Shown here piece by piece: positions 37,767-47,346 of a DNA stretch of 64,000 nt. Both the position numbers and the translations under genes were made by a program. The first letter of the stretch is position 1, and every line of letters starts with the position of its first letter. The notes beneath the pieces were generated by a model that saw only the letters and a program-made list of their open reading frames with translations, had not been told where the DNA came from and ran no database searches. The DNA comes from Ruminiclostridium papyrosolvens C7 (lineage in GTDB: Bacteria > Bacillota > Clostridia > Acetivibrionales > DSM-1351), in NCBI RefSeq assembly GCF_000421965.1, contig NZ_ATAY01000006.1:118245-182244 (forward strand). Direction: 5' to 3'.

Positions 37767-38693
37767 TTAAAAAATCCTTCTGATACCAACTATTCGGTTT
37801 TTGTAATAACTGTCCTCCAAGGATTCGGTTACAACGCCTCTGGAGGGGCTTGAATGTATAAATTCGTTGTTTCCTGTATAAACACCTACATCAGAGACAT
37901 CCTTTTTTACATTGTCTGTACTAAACATCAGAAGGTCTCCGGGTTTTATTTCATGTAATGTAACACTTGTTCCCGTCTTTGCTATCTCCTTGACATTACG
38001 GGGTATATCCACTCCGTTAATTCTGCTGCTGACATAGCATAGGCCTGGCGAGTCAATACCCCATCTACTGACACCGCCAATAATGTATATGGTCCCTTCG
38101 AATTTTCTGACAGTTTGAATAAACCCTTCAGACGAGGTTTTCGGTATACTGTTCTGTGTAGAAGGTACTGCTATTACTCCGCCATCCTCAACCCAACCTC
38201 TTTTATTATCCGGCAGAAGAATATCATAGCCCGTTTTTGTTTTGCTTATGGAATAAAGTTCAGTTCCCAAAACTACCTGCTTATATTTTATGTCATTTTC
38301 TGTTCCTGTGTAAACGTAAACTGTTTTGGCTGTTACAACTATTTTATTATTAATGCGACCGTCCGTAACACAACTGGTATCCCTGGTAACGTACTTACTC
38401 TTGACCCACCCTGTCGTTCCGTCCAGCATCATAATCTTGGTCCATGACCCTTCCTGAGAAACGACCTTTACTATCTGGTTAAAAAGAGCCTGTGTCAGTC
38501 TTTTACTCAAAATGTCATTCTGGGTGAATACATCAACAACGGCATCATTAATAACAGCAGCATTATCCCAAGTTATGCCGCTTAGATACTGTTCATTTTT
38601 GGTAACGGGAATTTCCCTGTTTCCACATCCGGATAATATTAATATAAATGTTGCTGTAATAGCAAATAAATAGATAAGTAAATGTTTCCTCAT
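37767..38693 (-). CDS. Lipoprotein with SH3-like and degenerate NlpC/P60 domain
   Basis: 308 residues. Lipobox Cys23 (LSGC), two SH3b-like segments (about 50-105 and 118-175; GWVKSKYV and GWVEDGG), then an NlpC/P60-type domain (about 187-308). The usual DCSGL active-site motif reads DSPGL (D214-S215-P216-G217), and the usual catalytic His of HVGIY is Asp268 (SDVGVY). The peptidase should therefore be inactive unless Cys219 substitutes. It may instead bind cell wall. It starts 50 bases after the yhaN-like stop at the end of the long minus-strand run. Confidence 0.83.
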   Translation of the reverse strand: MRKHLLIYLFAITATFILILSGCGNREIPVTKNEQYLSGITWDNAAVINDAVVDVFTQNDILSKRLTQALFNQIVKVVSQEGSWTKIMMLDGTTGWVKSKYVTRDTSCVTDGRINNKIVVTAKTVYVYTGTENDIKYKQVVLGTELYSISKTKTGYDILLPDNKRGWVEDGGVIAVPSTQNSIPKTSSEGFIQTVRKFEGTIYIIGGVSRWGIDSPGLCYVSSRINGVDIPRNVKEIAKTGTSVTLHEIKPGDLLMFSTDNVKKDVSDVGVYTGNNEFIHSSPSRGVVTESLEDSYYKNRIVGIRRIF

Positions 38694-38743
38694 AACTGCC
38701 TCTTAATCAATTCTTATAGAAATACTATATTTTTTTATGGGCT

Positions 38744-40738
38744 CTATGTCAATGAGCAGATTTTACAAGGGAATTCACTGCTGATAAGTTCTACTTCTCT
38801 TTTTTTACAGGTAAATATAAATACCTGTTGTTTTTTGCTTATATTCCCTATATATTTAAGTGCGTTAAATGTTCTTTCATCATCATACTGTGCAAACGGC
38901 TCATCCATTATAAAGGGCATGCATTCATGATTTTTAAGTACTGTCTCTGAAATAGCAACCCTCAGTGCAAGATATATCTGATCAATAGTCCCATCACTGA
39001 GCATTGAAACCGGAACCAACGTCTCTGTCTCAGGGTTGTCCACCATAATTTTGAGATTGTCTCCTGTTCTTACATCGTTATATTTTTGGGATGTAAGGCC
39101 GGAAAAACTGCTATTTAATACTTTATTCATTACAGGTACATATTTTTTTCTAACCTGCTCAGCTGCAGCCTCCAATGTATTTATTGCAATATTCAAAGCC
39201 TCTCCCTTAGAGTCCAGACTTTTCTTCTGGCGGCTCAACCGGCTGATTTCATTATCAATGTCAGATATGCTGTCTATGCTGGTATTTTTAACAGTTTGCG
39301 CAATCGTATTATATTCAGTTTCCCACCTTTGGAGGTCAGATAAAACATTTTTATTAATACCAAAGGACTTTACCAATAGATTTTCATAAGACTCCTTTGA
39401 AATGTCCTCGAAAAGTTCTTTCTCTTGCTGTTTAAGATTGTCCTGTATTTTTTCCTTATCCTTTATAATTTCGATGTATAACCTTGATATCTCACTTTCA
39501 ACATTTTCAGGCGACTCTGCTCCATTGTTGACCTTAAGACCTTCAATTCTCTCTGTAAGCTTTTGGTACTGAGTCTTATTTTGAGCTATTCTTTCATCAA
39601 ATTGTGAAAGCTGACTATTTAATTCATCTGTTCTATCCTTTTGCAGCGCTTTCGCTTCCCTATTTATATTCCTTGTCCTAAGAACAAAAAGGATAAAGGC
39701 TGATAAAAAGGGTATCAAAGTAAATAAAGGACTTAAAATGTTAAAAACTAATGCTGCTATACCTACTGCCAACGTAGCGGTAACACATATCATCAATAAT
39801 ACATCTGTTCCTCTTAGCTTTTTACTTCCGGCCATCTGCTTATTATTCAAATGAAGTATTGCTGACTTTTTATCCTCCTCAAGCTTAGTAATGTTTTCTT
39901 GGGCCTGACGGACAGCTTCTTCAAGAAAGTGTATTTCTTCCTTTTTTTCATATAAGACTTTTAGTTTTTCTTTAAGTCTGCAATAATCAATTATCTGACT
40001 TAGGAGTCTGTACTTAAACTTTAATTTATTAATTTTCAAAGATATATCCTGCTGTTTTCCCCTTAATTCCTCAAGCCTTTTCTCTTCATTCAGCAGGTTA
40101 ACCTTTTTCTCCTGTAATTCAGCCAAACGTTGGTTTATAATATCCAGAGGCCTTGTATAACTTCTATCTGTTCCAACTTGACGCCTCAATGCCTCTTTAA
40201 GAGCATTTTGTGCCTTTATGTACGATATATCCTCAAATCCGCTCTGCTGGATATTTGAGATTCTGTCTACAAGGTCTTTTGACGTTGAAGTATCAATCCT
40301 TGTTCCCATTTGCTTAATAAACACAGTTCTTTCAAAAAGGTTCTCATTAAGTCCTACCAGCTTTTCACCAATGCTATTTATATCTCTTATATCAATAAAA
40401 TTATCTGAGATGTCATTAAAAGAAGAATCATACAAATTTATTTTGTTAGCAAGAAAGTCTCTGTCAATGCGGTAAATTTCACCATTTTCCAGTTTAATAT
40501 TCATGTACCCGCCGTACTGGCTGTTGTTCCATGGTATATACCTCTTGCTGTCTGGCAATATTCCGTTTTTCCCGGCTCTCCCGCCCTTTACTCCATACAG
40601 CATAGCTTTGATATATGCCATAAGAGTTGATTTACCGCTCTCATTATGCCCATAAATAACATTCAAACCATCTGAAAAGTCACAACTAAAATCCTGAAGC
40701 TTGCCAAATCCCCTTACATGGAGTCTATCGATTCTCAT
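38744..40738 (-). CDS. yhaN: YhaN-like SbcC/Rad50-type ATPase
   Basis: 664 residues: Walker A GHNESGKS at 30-37, a coiled coil from about 200 to 300, a hydrophobic hairpin of two spans (about 311-331 and 335-353), a returning coiled coil, then signature SDGTIDQIYLALR and Walker B FIMDEPFAQYDDER. The layout is that of a small Rad50 whose coil tip is a membrane hairpin in place of a zinc hook, as in Bacillus YhaN. It partners with the upstream metallophosphoesterase. A role in DNA end processing at the membrane is inferred. Confidence 0.85.
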   Translation of the reverse strand: MRIDRLHVRGFGKLQDFSCDFSDGLNVIYGHNESGKSTLMAYIKAMLYGVKGGRAGKNGILPDSKRYIPWNNSQYGGYMNIKLENGEIYRIDRDFLANKINLYDSSFNDISDNFIDIRDINSIGEKLVGLNENLFERTVFIKQMGTRIDTSTSKDLVDRISNIQQSGFEDISYIKAQNALKEALRRQVGTDRSYTRPLDIINQRLAELQEKKVNLLNEEKRLEELRGKQQDISLKINKLKFKYRLLSQIIDYCRLKEKLKVLYEKKEEIHFLEEAVRQAQENITKLEEDKKSAILHLNNKQMAGSKKLRGTDVLLMICVTATLAVGIAALVFNILSPLFTLIPFLSAFILFVLRTRNINREAKALQKDRTDELNSQLSQFDERIAQNKTQYQKLTERIEGLKVNNGAESPENVESEISRLYIEIIKDKEKIQDNLKQQEKELFEDISKESYENLLVKSFGINKNVLSDLQRWETEYNTIAQTVKNTSIDSISDIDNEISRLSRQKKSLDSKGEALNIAINTLEAAAEQVRKKYVPVMNKVLNSSFSGLTSQKYNDVRTGDNLKIMVDNPETETLVPVSMLSDGTIDQIYLALRVAISETVLKNHECMPFIMDEPFAQYDDERTFNALKYIGNISKKQQVFIFTCKKREVELISSEFPCKICSLT

Positions 40739-40759
40739 ATCCGGTTAAATATCCCCCTG

Positions 40760-41899
40760 TCAGTCCACCCTGTTGTATTCCATAGCCTGCAACCCCAACT
40801 GTATAGCCATGTGCAAAATCTCTTTCCTATCTTGTGAATCTTCATTTTCCTGCATATCCATAAGCATCCTGACAAACTCACCCTTTATGCCGGGGTCTTC
40901 AAGATACTGTTCATAATCGAATTGAATAGAAGTTTCAATCTTTATCCTTACATAGAAACATTTATTTTTTACAAACTCCATTAGACACTTTATATCAGGT
41001 GTAAAATTTTTTGGAATAAATCCCTTTAGAGTAAGACTATATAAATCCTTATTAGAAAACTGTATGTCATCCTCCATTGATAATTTTTGAATAATCTCTT
41101 CATTGCTCTTACATCCGGTAACATCCAGTTCTATATTGTAGTAATTCCTACCGGAACACGGTACAAAAGTTACTTCAACAAATTTGTTATTATCATCGGT
41201 AAACATAATCTTTCCCTGAACAAAGCCATGTATTCCCTCTTCGTCAAACCCGACCGGTTCCGGACTTCCCGGATTTATCATAATACTTGTCCTGTTCTGA
41301 TACCTTATATAATTGTGCATGTGTCCAAGCGCAACATAATCCATACCCAAACTAAAAATATCCTTAGATTCTATGGCATTATAGTTGCTTTCCTCAAAGG
41401 GCATATCAACTGTACCATGAAAAACCAATATATTAAATGTGTTTGCTGATATACTTTTTTCCTTAATCCTTGAATAATCCTCTGCTACCCGGCCAAATGC
41501 CCCCATGTTATAAATACAGGTATTGTACTTTTTCAAGAACAATACCTGCTTTGAATCCGTAAGAATATGTACATTTTCACTCCAGCTTAGTGTGTTGTAA
41601 TAAGAGTTTTCTTTCAATGGGTCATGATTCCCCGGGATAATTACAACCTCTGTCCCGTAAAGCTCTGAAAAAAGATTTCTTGCCCCGATTATTGTAGAAC
41701 CACGTACACAGCTTTCCTCAAAAAAATCACCACTGATTATTAGTAAATCTATATTTTGAACTCTAGCCCTATCAATTATGTTTTCAAGGCAGCTTTCCAA
41801 TTCCCGTCTCCTGATATCCGCTTTTTCCTTATCTCCCAGTGATGAAAAAGGCGTATCAAGATGTATATCCGCAGTATGTATAAACGACACCTGTTGCAC
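40760..41899 (-). CDS. yhaO: YhaO-like metallophosphoesterase (SbcD/Mre11-type)
   Basis: 379 residues. Calcineurin-like motifs HTADIHLDTPF, ISGDFFEES, IPGNHDP, HGT and ALGHMHNY are intact. The best start is GTG at 41899, six bases after GGAGG; an ATG-led longer version would run into acpS. The gene is followed 21 bases later by the YhaN-like ATPase, so they should form an Mre11-Rad50-like pair, the second in this window besides sbcDC. Confidence 0.88.
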   Translation of the reverse strand: MQQVSFIHTADIHLDTPFSSLGDKEKADIRRRELESCLENIIDRARVQNIDLLIISGDFFEESCVRGSTIIGARNLFSELYGTEVVIIPGNHDPLKENSYYNTLSWSENVHILTDSKQVLFLKKYNTCIYNMGAFGRVAEDYSRIKEKSISANTFNILVFHGTVDMPFEESNYNAIESKDIFSLGMDYVALGHMHNYIRYQNRTSIMINPGSPEPVGFDEEGIHGFVQGKIMFTDDNNKFVEVTFVPCSGRNYYNIELDVTGCKSNEEIIQKLSMEDDIQFSNKDLYSLTLKGFIPKNFTPDIKCLMEFVKNKCFYVRIKIETSIQFDYEQYLEDPGIKGEFVRMLMDMQENEDSQDRKEILHMAIQLGLQAMEYNRVD

Positions 41900-41927
41900 A
41901 CCAAACCTCCATACGTCATTATTTACG

Positions 41928-42332
41928 TTAAATGTCTTTGTTCCCGTTGCTAATAAGCGAAATTGTAACATACGCTACAGCATATTCCCTGCAATGTGAC
42001 AGACTTATTGATATCCCTACAGCCCCTAGTGAATCATAAAAAGCTTTTGCCTTGCCAGTGAGCCTTACGTTAGGTTTTCCAAGAGAATCTTTAATAATTT
42101 CAATTTCATTAAACGCTGCATTTTTACCAATACCCGTTCCAAAAGCTTTAGAAACAGCCTCTTTTGCTGCAAATCTGGCAGCATAGCTCTGAAATTTTGC
42201 AGCATTTTTACTTTCACAGTATTCGATTTCATCACGGGTAAATACTTTTTCCGAAAACTTTACGCCTCCGTTCTCAATTGCTTTTTTTACCCTGTCAACC
42301 TCTATAATATCCGTCCCTAAAAGCAATTCCAC
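41928..42332 (-). CDS. acpS: Holo-acyl-carrier-protein synthase
   Basis: About 134 residues. GTDIIEVDRVKKAI at the start and RFAAKEAVSKAFGTGIG are the two signature motifs of AcpS, which transfers phosphopantetheine from CoA to acyl carrier protein; the Asp and Glu are magnesium ligands. I start it at GTG 42332, eight bases after AAGGTGG; a TTG two codons later is also possible. It lies 13 bases after the GAF-protein stop, so it is embedded in the long operon. Confidence 0.93.
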   Translation of the reverse strand: MELLLGTDIIEVDRVKKAIENGGVKFSEKVFTRDEIEYCESKNAAKFQSYAARFAAKEAVSKAFGTGIGKNAAFNEIEIIKDSLGKPNVRLTGKAKAFYDSLGAVGISISLSHCREYAVAYVTISLISNGNKDI

Positions 42333-42345
42333 AACCGGCACCACC

Positions 42346-44271
42346 TTATCTGAAAAGGTCAAAGAAGCTTGCAAAATTCTTAAAATCCTTTCCCAGAACC
42401 ATTTTTCTTATCTTTAAATCAGAAATTCCCGTACATTTTCTTATCCGGTCTTCAATATTTTCGTCTTCATTCTCAATAATAAACACATTATTATATGAAA
42501 AAGGATATACCTTTTTGAAGTTCTCCTTTATGCTGTCAATAATACTTGTACCCTTGAAAATAAAATCTCTTTTATCCTCAACCTGTATAACAGACAAGTT
42601 TATATTATAATCCATGGCAGCCTTTACTTCGTCCTTTAACTCATTCTTGAAAAGCTCTACAAAATTTGGAAGCATAAACCTCTGCTGCATCTGAATAACC
42701 GATAGATTCTTTAATACCGGTGCTATATGCCCTGCTATTGTTTCAAGAGTTATCAGATTTTCATCATTATCAAGCTGCAAACCATCATACTTAAAAATTA
42801 CAATGGCCCCTGACAGCTCAACTTCCAGTATGTCAACATATATAGGTACGATTAGTATTCCCTGAGCCTCTCCGACCTTTTCAGCTGCCTCAGATCCTAT
42901 ATATTCGGCTACTTTATCCTGCCCGATTTCATAAACACAATCACCCTCAAAAACACGCCTCCACTTATCATTTGGGATTATGCTTTTGTCTAAATTACCA
43001 TCTAAACCAATTGATTCGGAGACACTAAACTCATTTGATTCTTTATCGTACAGACAAAGCAGTCCCTTTTGCATATTAAAAGAAATTTCAAGTGTCTTTG
43101 CTGCAACCTCCATGAGGGTATCTATTCTTAACGAACTGCTAATATTCTTTGTTAATTTATTCAAAGAAACTAGCTTATCCAGCTTTCTTTGGATAATTTG
43201 CTTCTGCTCATTTACCTGTTTAAATAAGTTAGCATTGCTTAGTGCAATATACATTGATGATGCAAGGCTTTCTATAAGTTCAAATATACCGCTGCTATAT
43301 TCGTCCCCTGTAACAGTATCACTTAATGTTACAAACCCAAGAATCTCGCTTTCTTTTATAATTATAACAATATACTTGGCTTCAAGCTTTTTTACCTGCT
43401 CTTCTGAATCTTCAAACAGATTGAAAAAATACTTGCTGTCATCGGGGTTCTCTAAATCTATAATAACCTTATTGGAGTCAATTTTATAATTTTTATTAAG
43501 GCAAAAACTCACAAATGCATCCTTAATCTTGTAAAATACGTCCTTAAAGCCCTTTAATGTATATCTCCCATTTCTTTCATCATATAAAACAAAGCCCGTC
43601 ACAGTACTCCTTGTTAATTCTGAGAATAATTCAACAGATAAGTCATACAGTACATTAATTCGTAATTCGCTTAACAGTACCTTAGATGATTGGTTTATTG
43701 CAAAAAGGTTGAATATCTTTTCGTCAAGCTCCTTATTTACTTTAGCCAAATCCTCATACCTGCTGTAGTTTTCAAGAGCGGTATTTATAAGGCGCATCAG
43801 CGATTCTGATATTATATAGTCATCATCAGCAAAATCTTTACCGTTAATCATTATAAATCCATACAGCTTTCCTTCTATAATTAACGGAACTATGGCATTT
43901 ATGCCCATGTCAGAGACCATTTCCAAGTCAAAAAACTTGACTATTTTATCTTTTTCGTAAAGTACATTTCCATAAAAAGTAGCAAGAGTTTCAAGTTTAC
44001 TTGTGTTTTCTATTTCTCTTATATAGTCCTTAAAGCCCTTAACCTTCTTTGCAATGTATCTGTTATCTTCAAGAACATATACTATAGAGTTGTTTACAAG
44101 TAATAATTCGTTTATAAAATCAAAAGCAGCCTCTATTATCTGATCAAACACAAGTTTTTGTGAAAAGTATTCTATTGCTTGCATTAGCCCGGTATATCTA
44201 TATAGTTTTGCTGATAATATTTCATCTTTCTTCTCATCTTCAAGCCTTTGTAGTATTGACTGGTATTTCAT
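42346..44271 (-). CDS. Multi-GAF-domain protein
   Basis: 641 residues, cytoplasmic, no membrane span. Three GAF-like segments can be seen at about 30-165, 185-350 and 370-525, each with the alternating strand-helix pattern and phrases such as 'VVPLIIEGKLYGFIMING' and 'ILIVPIYVDI'. The remaining 110 residues are not recognised. No histidine kinase, GGDEF or HD output domain is present, so it may sense a ligand and pass the signal by protein contact. It is preceded by fapA in the same run. The ATG at 44271 has GGGAGGG upstream. Confidence 0.7.
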   Translation of the reverse strand: MKYQSILQRLEDEKKDEILSAKLYRYTGLMQAIEYFSQKLVFDQIIEAAFDFINELLLVNNSIVYVLEDNRYIAKKVKGFKDYIREIENTSKLETLATFYGNVLYEKDKIVKFFDLEMVSDMGINAIVPLIIEGKLYGFIMINGKDFADDDYIISESLMRLINTALENYSRYEDLAKVNKELDEKIFNLFAINQSSKVLLSELRINVLYDLSVELFSELTRSTVTGFVLYDERNGRYTLKGFKDVFYKIKDAFVSFCLNKNYKIDSNKVIIDLENPDDSKYFFNLFEDSEEQVKKLEAKYIVIIIKESEILGFVTLSDTVTGDEYSSGIFELIESLASSMYIALSNANLFKQVNEQKQIIQRKLDKLVSLNKLTKNISSSLRIDTLMEVAAKTLEISFNMQKGLLCLYDKESNEFSVSESIGLDGNLDKSIIPNDKWRRVFEGDCVYEIGQDKVAEYIGSEAAEKVGEAQGILIVPIYVDILEVELSGAIVIFKYDGLQLDNDENLITLETIAGHIAPVLKNLSVIQMQQRFMLPNFVELFKNELKDEVKAAMDYNINLSVIQVEDKRDFIFKGTSIIDSIKENFKKVYPFSYNNVFIIENEDENIEDRIRKCTGISDLKIRKMVLGKDFKNFASFFDLFR

Positions 44272-44318
44272 ATACCTTACCCTCCCCAACAATTAAACTT
44301 TGCTGCATTGATTACTAT

Positions 44319-45896
44319 CTATAGTTCTTTTATTGTGCCTTCGCTATAGTAAAAGCTTGTTCTAAGTACCGGTTTTTGAATTTCCTTCTGGATTCGCTTA
44401 ATTTCAAAAAAGGTGTTCGGAAATGCCTTCTTAAGAATTGTAATTTCTCCTTCTCCCTTGACTTTCAGATACCCTGTAATATTCTTTCTGGCTTCCTCCT
44501 TTGCCTGCAGCTCCGCTCTAATATTGTTATAAATTTCGTTAAGCTTCTCAAACTCATTTTTTCTTGATTTTCCTGCATCAGATAAGTTAAAAATAGATAT
44601 TTGTTGTTTATACTGGTTCATTGAGGTTTTAAGCTGCTCTATTTCCTGTGTGAGATTATCAAGTAAATCTTTAAGTGCAATCCTGTCAAATCCTTTTACA
44701 CATATATTGGTTCTTTTCTCACTTGGAGTACCGTATGTAGCTGCAAGTACCCTAATATCTGCAGTTATATTTCCTCCGATAATCTGGCCTTTTAATGATT
44801 CCAGTATTACTTCCTTAGCAATAATATTGCTGTTCAGGCAGTAAAACCCTACATGTACACTTCCATCACAGATTATTTCCGCATCAGCAACAAATTTAAG
44901 GTACAGATTTTTTTTGCATTTTATAACCGTCTTACCCTTACCTGCGATACCGCCTCTTATGTAAATGCTTCCCTCGCTGCTGTTTATTTCTTTACAACTA
45001 CCAACACCGTATTCACCAAGTACTTCTATATCCTTTGTAGTAGTGACTGTATAGTTGTCCTCAATTGTACCCTTAACGGTTAGGTAGCCGTCAAAATCAA
45101 CGTTTCCTGTCTTAACTCCTACATTATCGCCTATTTCCAAATGATTGGATACACCTATACTGTCACCTGCGAAATAAACAGCGCCCTTTCTCATGGCGTA
45201 TAGAGTTGTCTTACCCTCTTCTTCTAGGGCACTAACTGTTTTGCGATCAAAAAAAATCGGATAGTCTTTTCCGGGCATGGGTTTTATGGGATTACCAAAT
45301 ACTGTTTTCCCTTCTTTTCCCGAAGTTGAATGAATTTTTTCGCCGAGCCATTCGCCTTCTTGCACCATGTTTATCAGGTTAAGGTCATAGTGATCCGCAG
45401 TGCCATCTTCTTTAATTTCAGGTTTGGCTTCCTTTATTTGGTATAACCTGTTTTGAGAATCCTTCCCGTTATGAGGAAGTTCTCCTTCAGCTATAAGTAC
45501 CGTTTTGCCGACAATCAAATTTAAAAGCACGTCCTTTTTAATCCCATAAACAATGCCTCTGCGATTTAATTCAAGAACTACCTCTTTGATTATTTCCGTC
45601 CCTAAAATTTCTTGTTGTCCCACATTAACGGTTACGTAAGCTCTTAATTCGTCTCCGGATACTTCTATACTTACTCTCTCTTTTGCACTGGCAAATTTTT
45701 TGGGGTCTTGTGGTGCCAATACAAGTGCATTTTTAATTACTGCAAAGTTTGTTACTTTGATTTCGGGATGTGAATTTAGAATTTTTTGAAATTCATCTAT
45801 ACTCAATCCTTTTTTTAAGGATTGTATGTAATACCCATCATCCCGTTGTGTTATGATAATGTACGGAGAAGAATAGATAGTGATATTTGCTGACAT
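44319..45896 (-). CDS. FapA/DUF342 family protein
   Basis: 525 residues. The N-terminal third resembles the FapA N-domain; the centre (about 195-390) is a run of short beta-strands typical of the DUF342 beta-helix ('GYLTVKGTIEDNYTVTTTKDIEVLGEYG'), and the C-terminus is coiled coil (about 400-475) followed by a small domain. Vibrio FapA controls polar flagellum assembly through the glucose PTS; whether this copy does so is unknown, as no flagellar gene is nearby. It sits 73 bases after the membrane coiled-coil gene. Confidence 0.82.
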   Translation of the reverse strand: MSANITIYSSPYIIITQRDDGYYIQSLKKGLSIDEFQKILNSHPEIKVTNFAVIKNALVLAPQDPKKFASAKERVSIEVSGDELRAYVTVNVGQQEILGTEIIKEVVLELNRRGIVYGIKKDVLLNLIVGKTVLIAEGELPHNGKDSQNRLYQIKEAKPEIKEDGTADHYDLNLINMVQEGEWLGEKIHSTSGKEGKTVFGNPIKPMPGKDYPIFFDRKTVSALEEEGKTTLYAMRKGAVYFAGDSIGVSNHLEIGDNVGVKTGNVDFDGYLTVKGTIEDNYTVTTTKDIEVLGEYGVGSCKEINSSEGSIYIRGGIAGKGKTVIKCKKNLYLKFVADAEIICDGSVHVGFYCLNSNIIAKEVILESLKGQIIGGNITADIRVLAATYGTPSEKRTNICVKGFDRIALKDLLDNLTQEIEQLKTSMNQYKQQISIFNLSDAGKSRKNEFEKLNEIYNNIRAELQAKEEARKNITGYLKVKGEGEITILKKAFPNTFFEIKRIQKEIQKPVLRTSFYYSEGTIKEL

Positions 45897-45969
45897 TTGA
45901 AATCCCCCTTGGTTTCATATAAAACGCTACAAATGCCGGTTGTCCAAATTATCTCACTCTCAGTCTGTA

Positions 45970-46797
45970 TTACAATCTTATCTGATTCCTTCTTCTTTCT
46001 TGTAACACGCTGTCCAGCGCCGTTGCCTCGTTCACAGCTGTCTCTAATTTTTCAACCATTTCTTCAGATTCTATACTTGATATTATCTGATGTTTGAACA
46101 TATTCAACATGCTCTCTATATAATCAAGTCTTGCATGTATTCTTTCTAATTCGTTCCTCTCCTCCTTGACTCTTTCAATAGCCTTTTCATCCATTTCAAT
46201 GATGTTCTTTATATCGTCAAGCATTCTGTCATCTTTCATAAAACTTATCTTTCTTCGGTTTGCATTGATTTTATTCATCAAATCACTGATATTAATTTCA
46301 GATATTTCCTTACTTCTTATTGAATAGTTCGTCATAAGCTTTGTATAGGAAATAACAAGCTTTAAACTCTGTTCAACAATTTTTTCTTTAAGATAACTGT
46401 ATTCGTCACCACGTTTTTGCGAATTAAAAATATCGTTTTTATCCTGCATTATCTTTCTCAATTTTTGTTTCTGAATTGGGTTGCCCAGGTTTCTTGCCTG
46501 CGAAGAAAGCCTGTTGCACTGTCGATTCAGATCATTGATTTCCTTTTTCTTTTCCTTCCTTTTAACTTCTTCCTTGTAGTTGTTACTGAACATGCTTTGT
46601 ATAACCATAGCAAGGTACACCACAACTCCCGCCCCATAAGCTCCTGTTAAAACTAGAGAATAATCGGCAGTCTGTGACGTAATCATATTTTGAACCTGGC
46701 TATTATTGCTTATCAAATTGATTAAAGCCGTCCATATAATCAATGTTGAAAAATTTCTGAATCTTAAAAGTGCACTTACAAATAAATTAGAATTCAT
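45970..46797 (-). CDS. Membrane-anchored coiled-coil protein
   Basis: 275 residues. Two hydrophobic spans near the N-terminus (about 16-33 and 47-70) followed by a long, strongly charged coiled coil (about 74-265) carrying heptads and many Lys, Glu and Arg. I do not recognise a named family. It looks like an anchor or scaffold presenting a coil to the cytoplasm, suited to bind another coil such as PspA, encoded two genes upstream. A GAGGGAATT ribosome site precedes ATG. Confidence 0.7.
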   Translation of the reverse strand: MNSNLFVSALLRFRNFSTLIIWTALINLISNNSQVQNMITSQTADYSLVLTGAYGAGVVVYLAMVIQSMFSNNYKEEVKRKEKKKEINDLNRQCNRLSSQARNLGNPIQKQKLRKIMQDKNDIFNSQKRGDEYSYLKEKIVEQSLKLVISYTKLMTNYSIRSKEISEINISDLMNKINANRRKISFMKDDRMLDDIKNIIEMDEKAIERVKEERNELERIHARLDYIESMLNMFKHQIISSIESEEMVEKLETAVNEATALDSVLQERRRNQIRL

Positions 46798-46828
46798 AAT
46801 TCCCTCTGCTTACATAAAAAATTCAATC

Positions 46829-47323
46829 CTATAGAAAAAGCTGATAAAAAAGGCAGTCAAGGTATCTTTCAAATTTGTACCCGACCTCCTTCATTTCACC
46901 GCAAAGCTTAAACCCTGTTTTCTCATGCATTTTAATACTTACTTTATTATCTGTTGTAATACACGAAATAATAACATGGTAACCCGCTTCTCTCCCCAGT
47001 TCTATTACATAATCCATAAGCTTTTTGCCTATCCCCATTTTTTGATAATGAGGATGGACGTACACTGACATCTCACACGTGTTTTTATACCCTTCTTTTG
47101 CCCTGAATTGGGAAAGGCAAGCATAACCTGCAACCTCTCCATCTTCTACATAGACAACTAAAGGAAAACGATTCCCCTTATAATGGGAAAACCATACAGC
47201 TCTTTGCTCTATGGTTTGCGGGTTTATATCAAATGAGGCAGTTGTATTTTCAACCGCCCAATTGTAAATATCCGTTATATTGGGTAAATCTGCTTCAATT
47301 ACTTCTCTAATATGTGTATCCAT
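46829..47323 (-). CDS. GNAT acetyltransferase, phosphinothricin-acetyltransferase-like
   Basis: 164 residues of the GCN5-related fold. 'IREVIEADLPNITDIYNWAVENTTASFD' at the start and the acetyl-CoA loop YQKMGIGKKLMDYVIE are close to the Pat/methionine sulfoximine acetyltransferase group, which acetylates small amines. The substrate here is unknown. It lies inside the pspA-fapA run, 23 bases after pspA. Confidence 0.85.
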   Translation of the reverse strand: MDTHIREVIEADLPNITDIYNWAVENTTASFDINPQTIEQRAVWFSHYKGNRFPLVVYVEDGEVAGYACLSQFRAKEGYKNTCEMSVYVHPHYQKMGIGKKLMDYVIELGREAGYHVIISCITTDNKVSIKMHEKTGFKLCGEMKEVGYKFERYLDCLFYQLFL

Positions 47324-47346
47324 TTTGTACTATCCTTATTCATGAA

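Noticed and set aside
41900..41971. Longer N-terminus of the YhaO-like protein
   Set aside because: It would overlap acpS, and a GGAGG at the right distance favours the GTG at 41899.
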